Shown here: positions 8,082 to 16,012 of the stretch, one piece after another
Layout of the letters: every line of letters begins with the position of its first letter
Numbering within the stretch: the stretch's first letter is position 1
DNA from: an uncultured Sphingomonadales bacterium
GTDB lineage: Bacteria; Pseudomonadota; Alphaproteobacteria; Sphingomonadales; Sphingomonadaceae
NCBI GenBank assembly: GCA_903832325.1
Contig: CAILBC010000019.1
Location: 1-64,000 of the forward strand
Reading direction: 5' to 3'
DNA length: 64,000 nucleotides
Translations under genes and position numbers: made by a program
Notes under the pieces: generated by a model
Database searches by the model: none
Told to the model about the DNA's origin: nothing
Seen by the model: the letters and a program-made list of their open reading frames with translations, nothing else

Positions 8082-9940
8082 GCGCGCCTGCTCCAGGGTT
8101 TGGACCCGGGCTCTGCCTGGTCCGTCTCGTTGACTATACGGGCTTCGGGAAAGGCTGCGAACACGGCCTTTACCAGCGGATTTTCGTGCATCGCCGCCTC
8201 ATCGGCAGCCGCTTGCGCCACGCGCGCCTCTTCCAGGCTGGGCGCGGCATCGCCGGTGGTGCGCTCCACCCGCCACGGCACGCCGGTCGCCGCTTCAAGC
8301 GCGCGGCGGATTTCCGTCGAAGGATCGCCGGGCAGCCCGGGCGCGAGTTCATAGCGCAAGGTGCCATGGACCAGCTCGATCACCCGCACCGCCAGCCGCA
8401 TGGTCGATCCGATCAGCGGCGAAGACGCCTCCACCTGTTCGACCAGCGTGGCCCAGTCGGCACCGCGCACCCGCGCCACAGGCATTTCTGCCGCACCACC
8501 GCTGGCGGCCGGGGCGGCACTGGTAGCCGGGATTGCGCTGGCGGCCGGAACTGCGCTGGCGGCCGGAACTGCGCTGGCTGCATCGCGCAGCATGCCCTCG
8601 ATCTGGCGCACCAGCCCGCCCGGATCGGGCATGTCGGCCGCGTGCATCACGCGCAGCAGCGCCATCTGCGCCGATGCCAGCGGATCAGGCGCGGTCCGCA
8701 CTTCGTCATGGCCCTTCAGCAGCAATTGCCACAGGCGATGCAACGGCCCTGCACCCAGCGCGCGCGCCCACTGGTCAATCGCCGCGCGTTCGTCGGCGCC
8801 CGGGGCATCGCTGCTGCCGGCCACTTGTGCCAGCGTGATTTTATGCACCAGGTCCATTTGCGCGCGCATCAGCGCGACCGGTTCGATGCCCAGCGCATAT
8901 TGCCCGGCAATTTCATCGATCAGCGCGCGCCCGTCACCCGCCAGCAGCGCGGCAAACAGCCGCCGCTGCATCGCGCGGTCAGCCAGGCCGAGCATTTCGC
9001 GCACTTGCGCCGCGCTGACATGGGTCTGCCCGCCTTCGCCGCCGGTGGCGAGATCGGCATGGCTGATCGCCTGATCGAGAATCGACAGCCCGTCGCGCAC
9101 CGAGCCTTCGGCCGCGGCCGCAATCAGCGCCAGCGCCTCGTCATCGATGGCCACTGCTTCCTTGCCGCAGATCATTGCGAAATGCGCGGCCAGCACCGGC
9201 GCCTCGATCCGTTTCAGATCGAACCGCTGGCACCGTGACAGCACGGTAACCGGCAGCTTTTCCACTTCGGTGGTGGCAAACAGGAATTTCACATGCGCCG
9301 GCGGTTCTTCCAGCGTCTTGAGCAGCGCGTTGAACGCGTTTTTGCTCAGCATGTGAATTTCGTCGATGATATAGATCTTGTAGCGCGCCGAAACAGCGGC
9401 ATAGCGCACCGCTTCAATGATTTCGCGCACATCGTCGACGCCGGTGTTGCTGGCGGCGTCCATTTCGATCACGTCGATATGGCGCCCTTCGGCAATCGCG
9501 CGGCACGGTTCGCACAGCCCGCACGGATCGATCGTCGGGCCGCCCTGCCCGTCGGGGCCAATGCAGTTCAGCGCCTTGGCAATCAGCCGTGCGGTGGATG
9601 TCTTGCCCACGCCGCGGATGCCGGTCATCAAAAAGGCATGCGCCAGCCGCCCGCGCCGGATCGCATTGGCCAGCGTCTGCACCATCGCATCCTGGCCGAT
9701 CAGTTCGGCAAAAGTCTGCGACCGGTATTTGCGCGCCAGCACGCGATAGGGCTGCGGCGGAGCGGCGGCAGGAACCGGCGGCGGGCCAGATGCAGGCGCA
9801 GATGCAGGCGCAGGCGCAGATGCAGCGGGCGCCGGATCGCCAAACAGCGCCGACTGGCCCGCCGCCTCAAGTTCGGCGGCGGTTGGCGTGTCATCGCCGG
9901 CATCCGGCGCATCGCCGAACATGTCGTTGGAATCGTCCAT
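8078..9940 (-). CDS. dnaX: DNA polymerase III subunits gamma/tau
   Basis: The ATG at 9940 was chosen (MDDSNDMFGD) because upstream frame text is unlike the family. After a Pro/Ala linker the AAA+ clamp-loader module begins (YRVLARKYRSQTFAELIGQ), with Walker A GIRGVGKTSTARL, a four-Cys zinc motif (CIGP...CGLCEPC), DEIHMLS and the SRC motif. It loads the sliding clamp in the replisome. Two short repeat regions are present: Ala/Pro repeats near the N-terminus (plus strand 9786-9825) and tandem PAASA repeats before the C-terminal domain (8520-8580). I saw no convincing slippery heptamer for programmed gamma production. Confidence 0.95.
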   Translation of the reverse strand: MDDSNDMFGDAPDAGDDTPTAAELEAAGQSALFGDPAPAASAPAPASAPASGPPPVPAAAPPQPYRVLARKYRSQTFAELIGQDAMVQTLANAIRRGRLAHAFLMTGIRGVGKTSTARLIAKALNCIGPDGQGGPTIDPCGLCEPCRAIAEGRHIDVIEMDAASNTGVDDVREIIEAVRYAAVSARYKIYIIDEIHMLSKNAFNALLKTLEEPPAHVKFLFATTEVEKLPVTVLSRCQRFDLKRIEAPVLAAHFAMICGKEAVAIDDEALALIAAAAEGSVRDGLSILDQAISHADLATGGEGGQTHVSAAQVREMLGLADRAMQRRLFAALLAGDGRALIDEIAGQYALGIEPVALMRAQMDLVHKITLAQVAGSSDAPGADERAAIDQWARALGAGPLHRLWQLLLKGHDEVRTAPDPLASAQMALLRVMHAADMPDPGGLVRQIEGMLRDAASAVPAASAVPAASAIPATSAAPAASGGAAEMPVARVRGADWATLVEQVEASSPLIGSTMRLAVRVIELVHGTLRYELAPGLPGDPSTEIRRALEAATGVPWRVERTTGDAAPSLEEARVAQAAADEAAMHENPLVKAVFAAFPEARIVNETDQAEPGSKPWSRRA

Positions 9941-10020
9941 CACGGTGCTAAGTACCGGCTTGCCCCGCGAAAGTCGAATGGGGCGCATGCGTTCGTCCAC
10001 ATGCCAGCAGGGACCGGCCA

Positions 10021-10518
10021 ATGACCAAAGTGCAAGCAGGGCGGTTTTCCGCCAATCATGACGGGCCGCTGGTGGTGTTCCTGATCGGGATGCGGATCAA
10101 TCATTTTCACAAACCGGCAAAATGGCTGCCCGTGATACGCGCGATGGGGCCGATGCTGAACGAACTGCACCGCGATGCGGAAAGCGGCTTTCTGGGGGCC
10201 GAAACGCTGTTCCAGCCGTGGCGGACGGTGCTGCTGGTGCAATACTGGCGCGATTTCGACAGCCTGGAACGCTATGCCCGGGCGCGTGAACGGCAGCACT
10301 GGCCGGCCTGGACAGCGTTCAACCGCGCGGTGGGCAATGACGGCACGGTGGGCATCTATCACGAAACCTACAGCGTGCCGCACCACGGGCTGGAAACGAT
10401 CTATGCCAACATGGTGCCGTTTGGCCTGGGCAAAGTGGCCGGCACCGTGCCCTCAACCGGTTCGCGCAAGACCGCGCGGACACGGATGACCGGCCAGGCC
10501 GACGAAACCGCGCCCTGA
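10021..10518 (+). CDS. DUF4188 / monooxygenase-like protein
   Basis: 165 residues containing the DUF4188 pattern: a beta strand FLIGMRINHFHKPAKWLPV, then GAETLFQPWRTVLLVQYWRDFDSLERYA, and HETYSVPHHGLETIYANMP-like text near the end. The fold is expected to be a ferredoxin-like dimeric alpha/beta barrel, as in antibiotic-monooxygenase relatives, but the substrate is unknown. It starts 80 bp from dnaX on the opposite strand, so the two genes share a divergent promoter region. Its last 25 residues are basic and low in complexity. Confidence 0.8.
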   Translation: MTKVQAGRFSANHDGPLVVFLIGMRINHFHKPAKWLPVIRAMGPMLNELHRDAESGFLGAETLFQPWRTVLLVQYWRDFDSLERYARARERQHWPAWTAFNRAVGNDGTVGIYHETYSVPHHGLETIYANMVPFGLGKVAGTVPSTGSRKTARTRMTGQADETAP

Positions 10519-10544
10519 ACGAAAGTGCCCTGAACCAAACCCCA

Positions 10545-10604
10545 GAGGACGGGGGATAAGAGGACGGGGGATAAGCGGATGGGGGATATGGGGATGGGGG
10601 ATAA
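10545..10604. repeat. Four 15-bp tandem repeats abutting the SRP RNA gene
   Basis: Units at 10545, 10560, 10575 and 10590 follow the pattern G(A/C/G)GGA(C/T)GGGGGATAA. They lie between the DUF4188 stop codon and the 3' end of the SRP RNA, with the last unit merging into the RNA's A/T-rich tail region. They are G-rich on the plus strand. Confidence 0.85.
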
Positions 10605-10605
10605 A

Positions 10606-10698
10606 AGGAGCCGGGCGACCCGCCGCTGATCGTTGTGGCTGCTTCCTTCCGGACCTGACCAGGTTGGCGAACGCAAACGTCCACCCGACTCCCGGCGC
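10606..10698 (-). ncRNA. ffs: Signal recognition particle 4.5S RNA
   Basis: The minus strand carries the invariant SRP domain IV core: CAGGTCAGGTCCGGAAGGAA followed by GCAGCC, which binds Ffh. The ends GCCGGG (10691-10696) and CCCGGC (10610-10615) pair to close the hairpin, giving a small bacterial 4.5S RNA of about 90 nt. A CCTTTT tract follows at the 3' end. Exact ends are estimated from the closing stem. Confidence 0.92.
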
Positions 10699-10753
10699 GG
10701 CCTATGACGGGGATGGACGCAAAATGCAAGCCGGTGCCGGAACGCCGACGGCT

Positions 10754-11032
10754 TCAGCGGAAGTTGTCGGCGTAGCTTTGCAGTTTCAGCCGGCGCGGCG
10801 GGGTGGGGGTGACATGGGCGGCGATGCCGTATTTGTCCGCATAGGCGCGCGCTTCGGCCTCGCTGCCGAATTTCAGCACGACCTGGACTTGCGTATCGCC
10901 CGAACCGGACCAGCCCATCAGCGGGTCAGCCTGGCGCGCCTCTGCCGGGGCGAATTCGAGAATCCATTCGCCGGTGCGGGCCTTGCCCGACTGCATGGCG
11001 TTTTTGGGGCGTTGATAGATGCGTGCGGCCAT
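10754..11032 (-). CDS. NDUFS4-like complex I accessory subunit
   Basis: 92 residues from the ATG at 11032 (MAARIYQRPKNAMQSGKART). It matches the ETC complex I subunit family related to mitochondrial NDUFS4 (18 kDa). Conserved pieces are WILEFAPAEAR, PLMGWSGSGDTQVQV and LKFGSEAEARAYADKYG. The family is an alphaproteobacterial accessory subunit of NADH:ubiquinone oxidoreductase on the cytoplasmic side. It is encoded away from the nuo operon here, as is usual. Confidence 0.92.
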   Translation of the reverse strand: MAARIYQRPKNAMQSGKARTGEWILEFAPAEARQADPLMGWSGSGDTQVQVVLKFGSEAEARAYADKYGIAAHVTPTPPRRLKLQSYADNFR

Positions 11033-11131
11033 GGCGCGCGCTTGCAACCGAATCGCGGTGCAAATCAAGTCCGTCTTTGCACGTGGGGTAAAATAGGTGG
11101 CGGGCAGGCGCTTTTTCGGCCGCCCGCTGCG

Positions 11132-13648
11132 TCAATCGCGGCGTTGCGCCTCGAAAGCGTTGCGCGTTTTCAGGCTGGGCGCCTCGGTCCAGGGCGTGTC
11201 GGGCCAGCGGTGCCTGGGATATCGGCCCTTCATGTCTTTCACCACATCGCGCCACGATCCGCGCCAGAATCCGGGCAAGTCGGCAGTCGTCTGAATCGGT
11301 TTGCCGCCCGGGCTGGTCAGCGACAGCAGCAGCGGGCGCGGCGGCTGGCCGATCATCGGGTGCACATCAAGGCCAAACAGCGCCTGCACGCGCAATTCCA
11401 CCGCCGGGCCGCCATCGTGATCATAATCGATCGCGTGGCTGGTGCCTGCCGGGGTAACAAAGCTGGCCGGCGCCAGCCGGTCCAGCCTTTGCCGCTGATC
11501 CCAATCCAGCCGCGCCAGCAGCGCATCGTGCAGCCGCGCGGCCGCCACATCGCAATCGCGCCGCCCATCGAGCAGCGGCGCCAGCCAGTCCTCCGCCGTG
11601 GCCAGCAGCGCCGCCTCACCCAGGCAATCCAGCCCGGCATGGCGCGCGCGATCCAGCAGCGCCAGGCTCGCCCGGCCCAGCGGCAGCAGCGCCAGCCCGA
11701 CTTCGCGCACCGCCGCGATCAGCCGGCCGGTCACTGCGGCCGCATCGGGCGCGGGATCGGGCACGCGCGCCAGCACGATCGCGCCCAGCCGGCGTTCCAG
11801 CCGCGCCTCCACCCGCCGATCGGCCGCATTCCAGTCCAGCGTGGTGCGCCGGGTCAACCGGTGTGGCAGAAACCGCGTCAGATCATCTTCATCGAGCATC
11901 AGCGCCGCGGTGATCCGGCTGCCGCGCGCAGCACCTTGCGCTTCGCCGATCACCAGCCAGCGTGCCGTGATCAGCGGCGATGCCGGGTCCAGCCGATAGC
12001 CGCGCCCGCCCGCCGCCAGCCAGTCTTCACCATTGGCCGACCGCGCGCGGGCAATGCGATCGGGAAAGGCCTCGGCCAGCAGCACCGCGGGCGGAATTTC
12101 GGCATCACCCGATGCACGGGGTGCCAGATCGATCGCTGATCTGGCCCAGCGCTGCGCCAGATCGCGCGCGGCCCCCGCCCGCGCCGACCGGTCGGCATTC
12201 CACGCATCCAGCCGCCGCGCCAGATCCTCGCTGCGCCCGCCCAGCCCGCGTTCCTGCAGCAGCAGCGCCAGCCGCGCCGCCGTGGTGCAGGCCGTGGCGC
12301 CATGGCCGGCCGCAAACAGCAGCATGTGCGCCAGCGCCGGCTCCATCGGCAGGCGGGCGCAGGCACGGCCATGCGCGGTGATGCGCCCATGATCATCGAT
12401 CGCGCCCAGCGCCATCAGCGTGGCGCGCGCCGCCGCCATTGCCGGCTCTGGCGGGGGATCGATCCAGGCCAGCGCGCCGGCATCGGCGGTGCCCCATTGC
12501 GCCAGGGTCAGCGCCAGCGGGGCCAGATCCTGGGTCAACACTTCGGGCAGGGCATAGGCCGGGCGCCCGGCATGTGCCGCCTCTTCCCACAGGCGCCAGA
12601 CAATGCCCGGCCCCTGCCGCGCGGCGCGGCCGGCGCGCTGCGCCGCGGCGGCCTGGCTGGCGCGCGTGGTGACCAGCCGGGTGACGCCGGCGGCGCGATC
12701 GAATTCGGCCTGGCGCGACAGCCCGGCATCAACCACCACCGACACGCCATCCAGCGTCAGCGAGGTTTCGGCAATGCTGGTGGCCAGCACCACGCGCCGC
12801 CGCCCGGCGGGATCGCGGCGGATCGCGGCGCGCTGGCCGGCAGGTTCGATCTGCCCGTGCAGCGGCAGCACCAGCGCCTGTGGCAGCCGCGTCGCCAGCA
12901 TTTCGGCGGTGCGGTCGATTTCGCGCACTCCGGGCAGGAACACCAGGATATCGTTCCCGGCTGCGGCCCCGGGTTCGTTCCACGCCTGCACGATTGCGCC
13001 GGCGGCTTGCGCCTCCACCGGCAGATCGCCGCGCCAGCCGATCCAGCGCACGGTCAGCGGGTGCGCGCGGCCTGCGCTTTCCACCACCGGCACCGGGCCG
13101 GGCATATTGCGGCCCAGCAGATCGGCAAAGCGCGCGCCGTCGAGCGTGGCCGACATCACCAGCAGGCGCAGATCGGGGCGCAGCACGGCCTGCGCCTCGA
13201 TCGCCAGCGCCAGCCCCAGATCGGCATCAAGGTGGCGTTCGTGCGCTTCATCAAACAGCACCGCCGACACCCCGGCCAATTCGGGATCGTTGAGGATCGC
13301 GGCGACAAAGATCGCCTCGGTCATCACCAGGATGCGCGTGGCGGCAGTGCGCCTGCTGTCCAGCCGGGTGACATAGCCCACGGTCTGCCCCGCCGCCTCT
13401 CCCAGCAGTTCAGCCATGCGTTCGGCCGCAGCGCGCGCGGCAACGCGCCGCGGGCTGAGCACGATCACCCGCCCGCCGCACCACGGCTGGCCGATCAGCG
13501 CAGGGGCGACGGCGGTGGTCTTGCCCGCACCGGGCGGTGCGATCAGCACTGCCGAGGGCCCTTGCGCCAGCACGGCAATCAGATCGCCCAGCACGGCATG
13601 AATGGGCAGAACAGGCTGATCAACAGGGGCAGTCACGCGGGCGGCCAT
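11132..13648 (-). CDS. hrpB: ATP-dependent helicase HrpB
   Basis: 838 residues from the ATG at 13648; an in-frame TTG at 13672 is an alternative, and neither has a strong ribosome-binding site. DEAH-box helicase motifs are complete: Walker A APPGAGKTT, FDEAHERHLD, SATLDG, TSIAETSLT and QRAGRAAR. The HrpB-specific C-terminal domain follows, ending in the conserved GFWRGSWRDVVKDMKGRYP region and HPWPD-like text. It is a cytoplasmic RNA-dependent helicase of unknown substrate. Confidence 0.95.
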   Translation of the reverse strand: MAARVTAPVDQPVLPIHAVLGDLIAVLAQGPSAVLIAPPGAGKTTAVAPALIGQPWCGGRVIVLSPRRVAARAAAERMAELLGEAAGQTVGYVTRLDSRRTAATRILVMTEAIFVAAILNDPELAGVSAVLFDEAHERHLDADLGLALAIEAQAVLRPDLRLLVMSATLDGARFADLLGRNMPGPVPVVESAGRAHPLTVRWIGWRGDLPVEAQAAGAIVQAWNEPGAAAGNDILVFLPGVREIDRTAEMLATRLPQALVLPLHGQIEPAGQRAAIRRDPAGRRRVVLATSIAETSLTLDGVSVVVDAGLSRQAEFDRAAGVTRLVTTRASQAAAAQRAGRAARQGPGIVWRLWEEAAHAGRPAYALPEVLTQDLAPLALTLAQWGTADAGALAWIDPPPEPAMAAARATLMALGAIDDHGRITAHGRACARLPMEPALAHMLLFAAGHGATACTTAARLALLLQERGLGGRSEDLARRLDAWNADRSARAGAARDLAQRWARSAIDLAPRASGDAEIPPAVLLAEAFPDRIARARSANGEDWLAAGGRGYRLDPASPLITARWLVIGEAQGAARGSRITAALMLDEDDLTRFLPHRLTRRTTLDWNAADRRVEARLERRLGAIVLARVPDPAPDAAAVTGRLIAAVREVGLALLPLGRASLALLDRARHAGLDCLGEAALLATAEDWLAPLLDGRRDCDVAAARLHDALLARLDWDQRQRLDRLAPASFVTPAGTSHAIDYDHDGGPAVELRVQALFGLDVHPMIGQPPRPLLLSLTSPGGKPIQTTADLPGFWRGSWRDVVKDMKGRYPRHRWPDTPWTEAPSLKTRNAFEAQRRD

Positions 13649-13975
13649 AGCCGGTTCGGCTGCAAACGGCAAAATTCATGCAAATTCCGAACAATCCGGT
13701 GCGCAAGCCATCGCATCGGGCATTTACCCTGCGAATCCGTGTGTTACTCTACGAAGACAATGCGTTGAATCGCATCGGGAGTCAGACCGGAACGCCGCGC
13801 TGCGCGGCCAAACCGGCAGGATGTTTGAACACCGGGGATTGCATGTCGGGGGTTCTGGCCCCTGGCCGAGCCAGCTCGACGCGCCCCCTGGCAATTGGCC
13901 CCGAACGGGCCGCGTGCGAAGGGCAGACAAAACGGCCGCCAAAGAGCGCCGGAATACGGAAAAGGAGTCGCCGCG
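13649..13975. other. Intergenic region upstream of the small membrane protein gene
   Basis: No convincing gene. It must contain the hrpB promoter (minus strand) and the promoter of the small membrane protein gene (plus strand). An AAGGAG ribosome-binding site stands at 13962-13967, eight bases before the ATG at 13976. Confidence 0.5.
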
Positions 13976-14182
13976 ATGTTTCTGGATCTGCGTGATCAAT
14001 GGCCGCCGGTGCCGCCGCCTGCACCGCTGCCCGCATCGGGCGAGCCGCATCGGGGCACGCGCGGCGAACGCCTTGTCGGGCTGATTGTCGCGTGCAACCT
14101 GCTGCTGCTGTTTCTTGCGCCAATCGCCGGCAGCTCCGTGGCCCAGGCCATTGCCGCGCTGATCGCCGCGCTGCATCGCTGA
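13976..14182 (+). CDS. Small single-pass membrane protein
   Basis: 68 residues. The start is fixed by a strong AAGGAG site with 8-nt spacing. The N-terminal half is Pro-rich and soluble (RDQWPPVPPPAPLPASGEP). One hydrophobic helix follows (LVGLIVACNLLLLFLAPIAG) and the protein ends with a short amphipathic tail. I do not recognise the family. The ribosome-binding site and clean membrane segment support a real gene. Confidence 0.6.
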   Translation: MFLDLRDQWPPVPPPAPLPASGEPHRGTRGERLVGLIVACNLLLLFLAPIAGSSVAQAIAALIAALHR

Positions 14183-14211
14183 GGCGTTCCACCGCTTGGG
14201 CGTTCCACCGT

Positions 14212-14251
14212 CAAGGTTGGGCAACGTCAAGGCCGGGCAACGTTAAGGTCG
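14212..14251. repeat. 16-bp tandem repeats
   Basis: CAAGG(T/C)(T/C)GGGCAACGT occurs at 14212 and 14228, followed by a partial third copy at 14244. A shorter direct repeat, GGCGTTCCACCG, precedes it at 14183 and 14199. It lies between two genes on the plus strand. No function is evident. Confidence 0.7.
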
Positions 14252-14341
14252 GGGGTTTTTCGGCAAGCGCGTGAATACGGGTTCGTCGGCAGGTTTACGT
14301 CTTTCTGCACAGTGGTTCTGCACAGTGGAGGAACGAAAACC

Positions 14342-14716
14342 ATGAAGCCGACTTTGTATGCGACATCGATTGCGCTTGCTGCGATCACTCCGATGGCCGC
14401 GCAGGCGCATGCGGGCGCAGGCCCCGGCGTGTTTCGTGGCCCGGTCATGGGCCATGGTCCGGTCATTGGCCATGGTCCGGCAAGCGGTCCAATCAGGGGC
14501 CCGATCAATGGCACGATCATCAATCCGGGCACAGTGCATGGCACGATCATCAGCCCGGGCACGATCCACGGCACCGTGATCAACCCCGGCCCCGTGAACG
14601 GCACCGTGCTCAACCCCGGCCCCGTGAACGGTACCGTGCTCAACCCCGGCCCGGTGAAGGGTACCGTGATCGACCCCGGCACCGTCAACGGCACCGTGGT
14701 GCAGCCGCAGAGCTGA
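14342..14716 (+). CDS. Exported decapeptide-repeat protein
   Basis: 124 residues from a GGAGG-preceded ATG. A signal peptide (LYATSIALAAITPMAAQAHA) is followed by a mature part made almost wholly of about ten 10-residue repeats of the form (I/L)(N/S/D)PG(T/P)(V/I)(H/N/K)GT(V/I). The 30-bp units are more alike at 14580-14670 than elsewhere, which suggests recent expansion. The regular spacing suggests a beta-solenoid or other extended surface structure. There is no known domain and no cysteine. The next gene, a JmjC-type oxygenase, starts 29 bp downstream and is probably co-transcribed. Confidence 0.75.
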   Translation: MKPTLYATSIALAAITPMAAQAHAGAGPGVFRGPVMGHGPVIGHGPASGPIRGPINGTIINPGTVHGTIISPGTIHGTVINPGPVNGTVLNPGPVNGTVLNPGPVKGTVIDPGTVNGTVVQPQS

Positions 14717-14745
14717 TCCGGACCGATGCAGCAGGGAGGGCGATC

Positions 14746-15897
14746 ATTTTCAGCCCGGCAGATCTGATCGCCCCCCTGCCCTGGCAGGATTTTGTCGATC
14801 ACCATTGCGACCGGCAGGTGCTGCACGCGCCGGCCGGGCCCGATGCCGCGCGCACCGGGCTGTTCACCATGGCCGATTTCGACGCGCTGCTATCGCGCCC
14901 GGCGCTGCCGGCGAACACGCTGTTTGCGATCGATGCGCGGCGCAAACTGGGCCCGGCGGATTACAGCCTGGCCAATGGCGCGACAGACGTGCTGCGCGTG
15001 CTCGACTTGTTCGACGAAGGCGCAACCGTCGTCTTTCGTGAGGCCGACCGCCATCATCCGGGGCTGTGGCGGCTGACCCGCGCGTTTGAACGCGCGCTGG
15101 AGGCGCCAGCCTTTGCCAATATCTATTACGCCCCGGCGCAGGGCCAGTCGTTTCCGGCGCATTACGACGCGCTTGACGTGTTTGCGGTGCAATTGCTGGG
15201 GCACAAGACCTGGACGCTGTATCCGCGCATTGCGGCGCGGCCGCTGCGCCACGAACATTGCTATGGCGAAGCCGGCTTTGCCGCGGCCGATGCGGCCGAA
15301 CCGCCACAGGCGATCACGCTGGGGCCTGGCGATCTGCTCTATGTGCCGCGCGGCGTGCCACATCTGGTGGCGGCGGGCAGCGAACCATCGCTGCACATCA
15401 GCATTTCGGTCACCCCGTTTACCCGCCACGATCTGCTGCGCAGCCAGCTTGATGCGCTGGCCGCGCAAGCTGGCGATCACCGCCTGCCGATCCCGCCCGC
15501 GGGCGCGGCGGCTGACCCCACCCCGGCCACCCCGCTGACCCTGCCGGCCGGCGCCGATCTGGCGCGGCTGCGCCACACTGCGCTGCTGGCGCAAGTGCCC
15601 GTTGCCATCGATCAGCCGCTGCACGCGCGCGCGGCCGCCCGCACGCTCACCCCTGCCAGCCGGCTGATTGCCGACCGCACCGCGCCGTGGTTTCTCGACC
15701 GCGCGGGCGATCACTTGCGGCTGCTGGGCAACGGCCGCGCGCTGGGCTTTGCCCCCCAGGCCGCCGCCGCGCTGGATCTCGCGCTGTCGGGCACGGCCTT
15801 TCGTGTGGGCGATCTGCCCGGTCTGGATGACGATGAGGCGCGCCGCGACCTGGCCGGAACGCTGATGGCCAACGGGTTTGCAAAGACGGCGCCATAA
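14746..15897 (+). CDS. JmjC/cupin-8 domain protein (ribosomal-oxygenase-like hydroxylase)
   Basis: A 2-oxoglutarate/Fe(II) oxygenase related to YcfD/RoxA and MINA/NO66. The metal triad is visible: His and Asp in FPAHYDALDVFAVQL and the distal His in YVPRGVPHLVAAG. The core strand LLGHKTWTLYP is typical. The C-terminal half resembles the winged-helix or dimerisation region of these enzymes. Family-like text (FSPADLIAPLPWQDFVDHH) extends upstream of the first GTG at 14818, and a GGGAGG site at 14734-14739 lies before ATC/ATT codons at 14743/14746. I therefore place the start at 14746, a rare codon choice. The gene lies just after an Asn/Pro/His-rich repeat protein. Confidence 0.8.
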   Translation: MFSPADLIAPLPWQDFVDHHCDRQVLHAPAGPDAARTGLFTMADFDALLSRPALPANTLFAIDARRKLGPADYSLANGATDVLRVLDLFDEGATVVFREADRHHPGLWRLTRAFERALEAPAFANIYYAPAQGQSFPAHYDALDVFAVQLLGHKTWTLYPRIAARPLRHEHCYGEAGFAAADAAEPPQAITLGPGDLLYVPRGVPHLVAAGSEPSLHISISVTPFTRHDLLRSQLDALAAQAGDHRLPIPPAGAAADPTPATPLTLPAGADLARLRHTALLAQVPVAIDQPLHARAAARTLTPASRLIADRTAPWFLDRAGDHLRLLGNGRALGFAPQAAAALDLALSGTAFRVGDLPGLDDDEARRDLAGTLMANGFAKTAP

Positions 15898-16012
15898 ATC
15901 CCGCCGCGAACGGCCCCGGCGGCGCTGCAGCGGCCCTGCAAAAAGCCCCATCCCGAAGGAATTCCATAGTCCCGACTTGACGAAACCGGCCCCACCCCCA
16001 GAAGGATAGGCG

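Noticed and set aside
8078-9940. Programmed frameshift site for dnaX gamma subunit
   Set aside because: No A-rich slippery heptamer with a following hairpin was seen in the middle of the gene.
12302-13768. 488-residue plus-strand frame opposite hrpB
   Set aside because: Same antisense pattern; no domain, while hrpB motifs on the minus strand are complete.
14500-14700. Regular 30-bp repeats resembling a CRISPR array
   Set aside because: Units are contiguous with no spacers, stay in frame and encode a decapeptide repeat behind a signal peptide.
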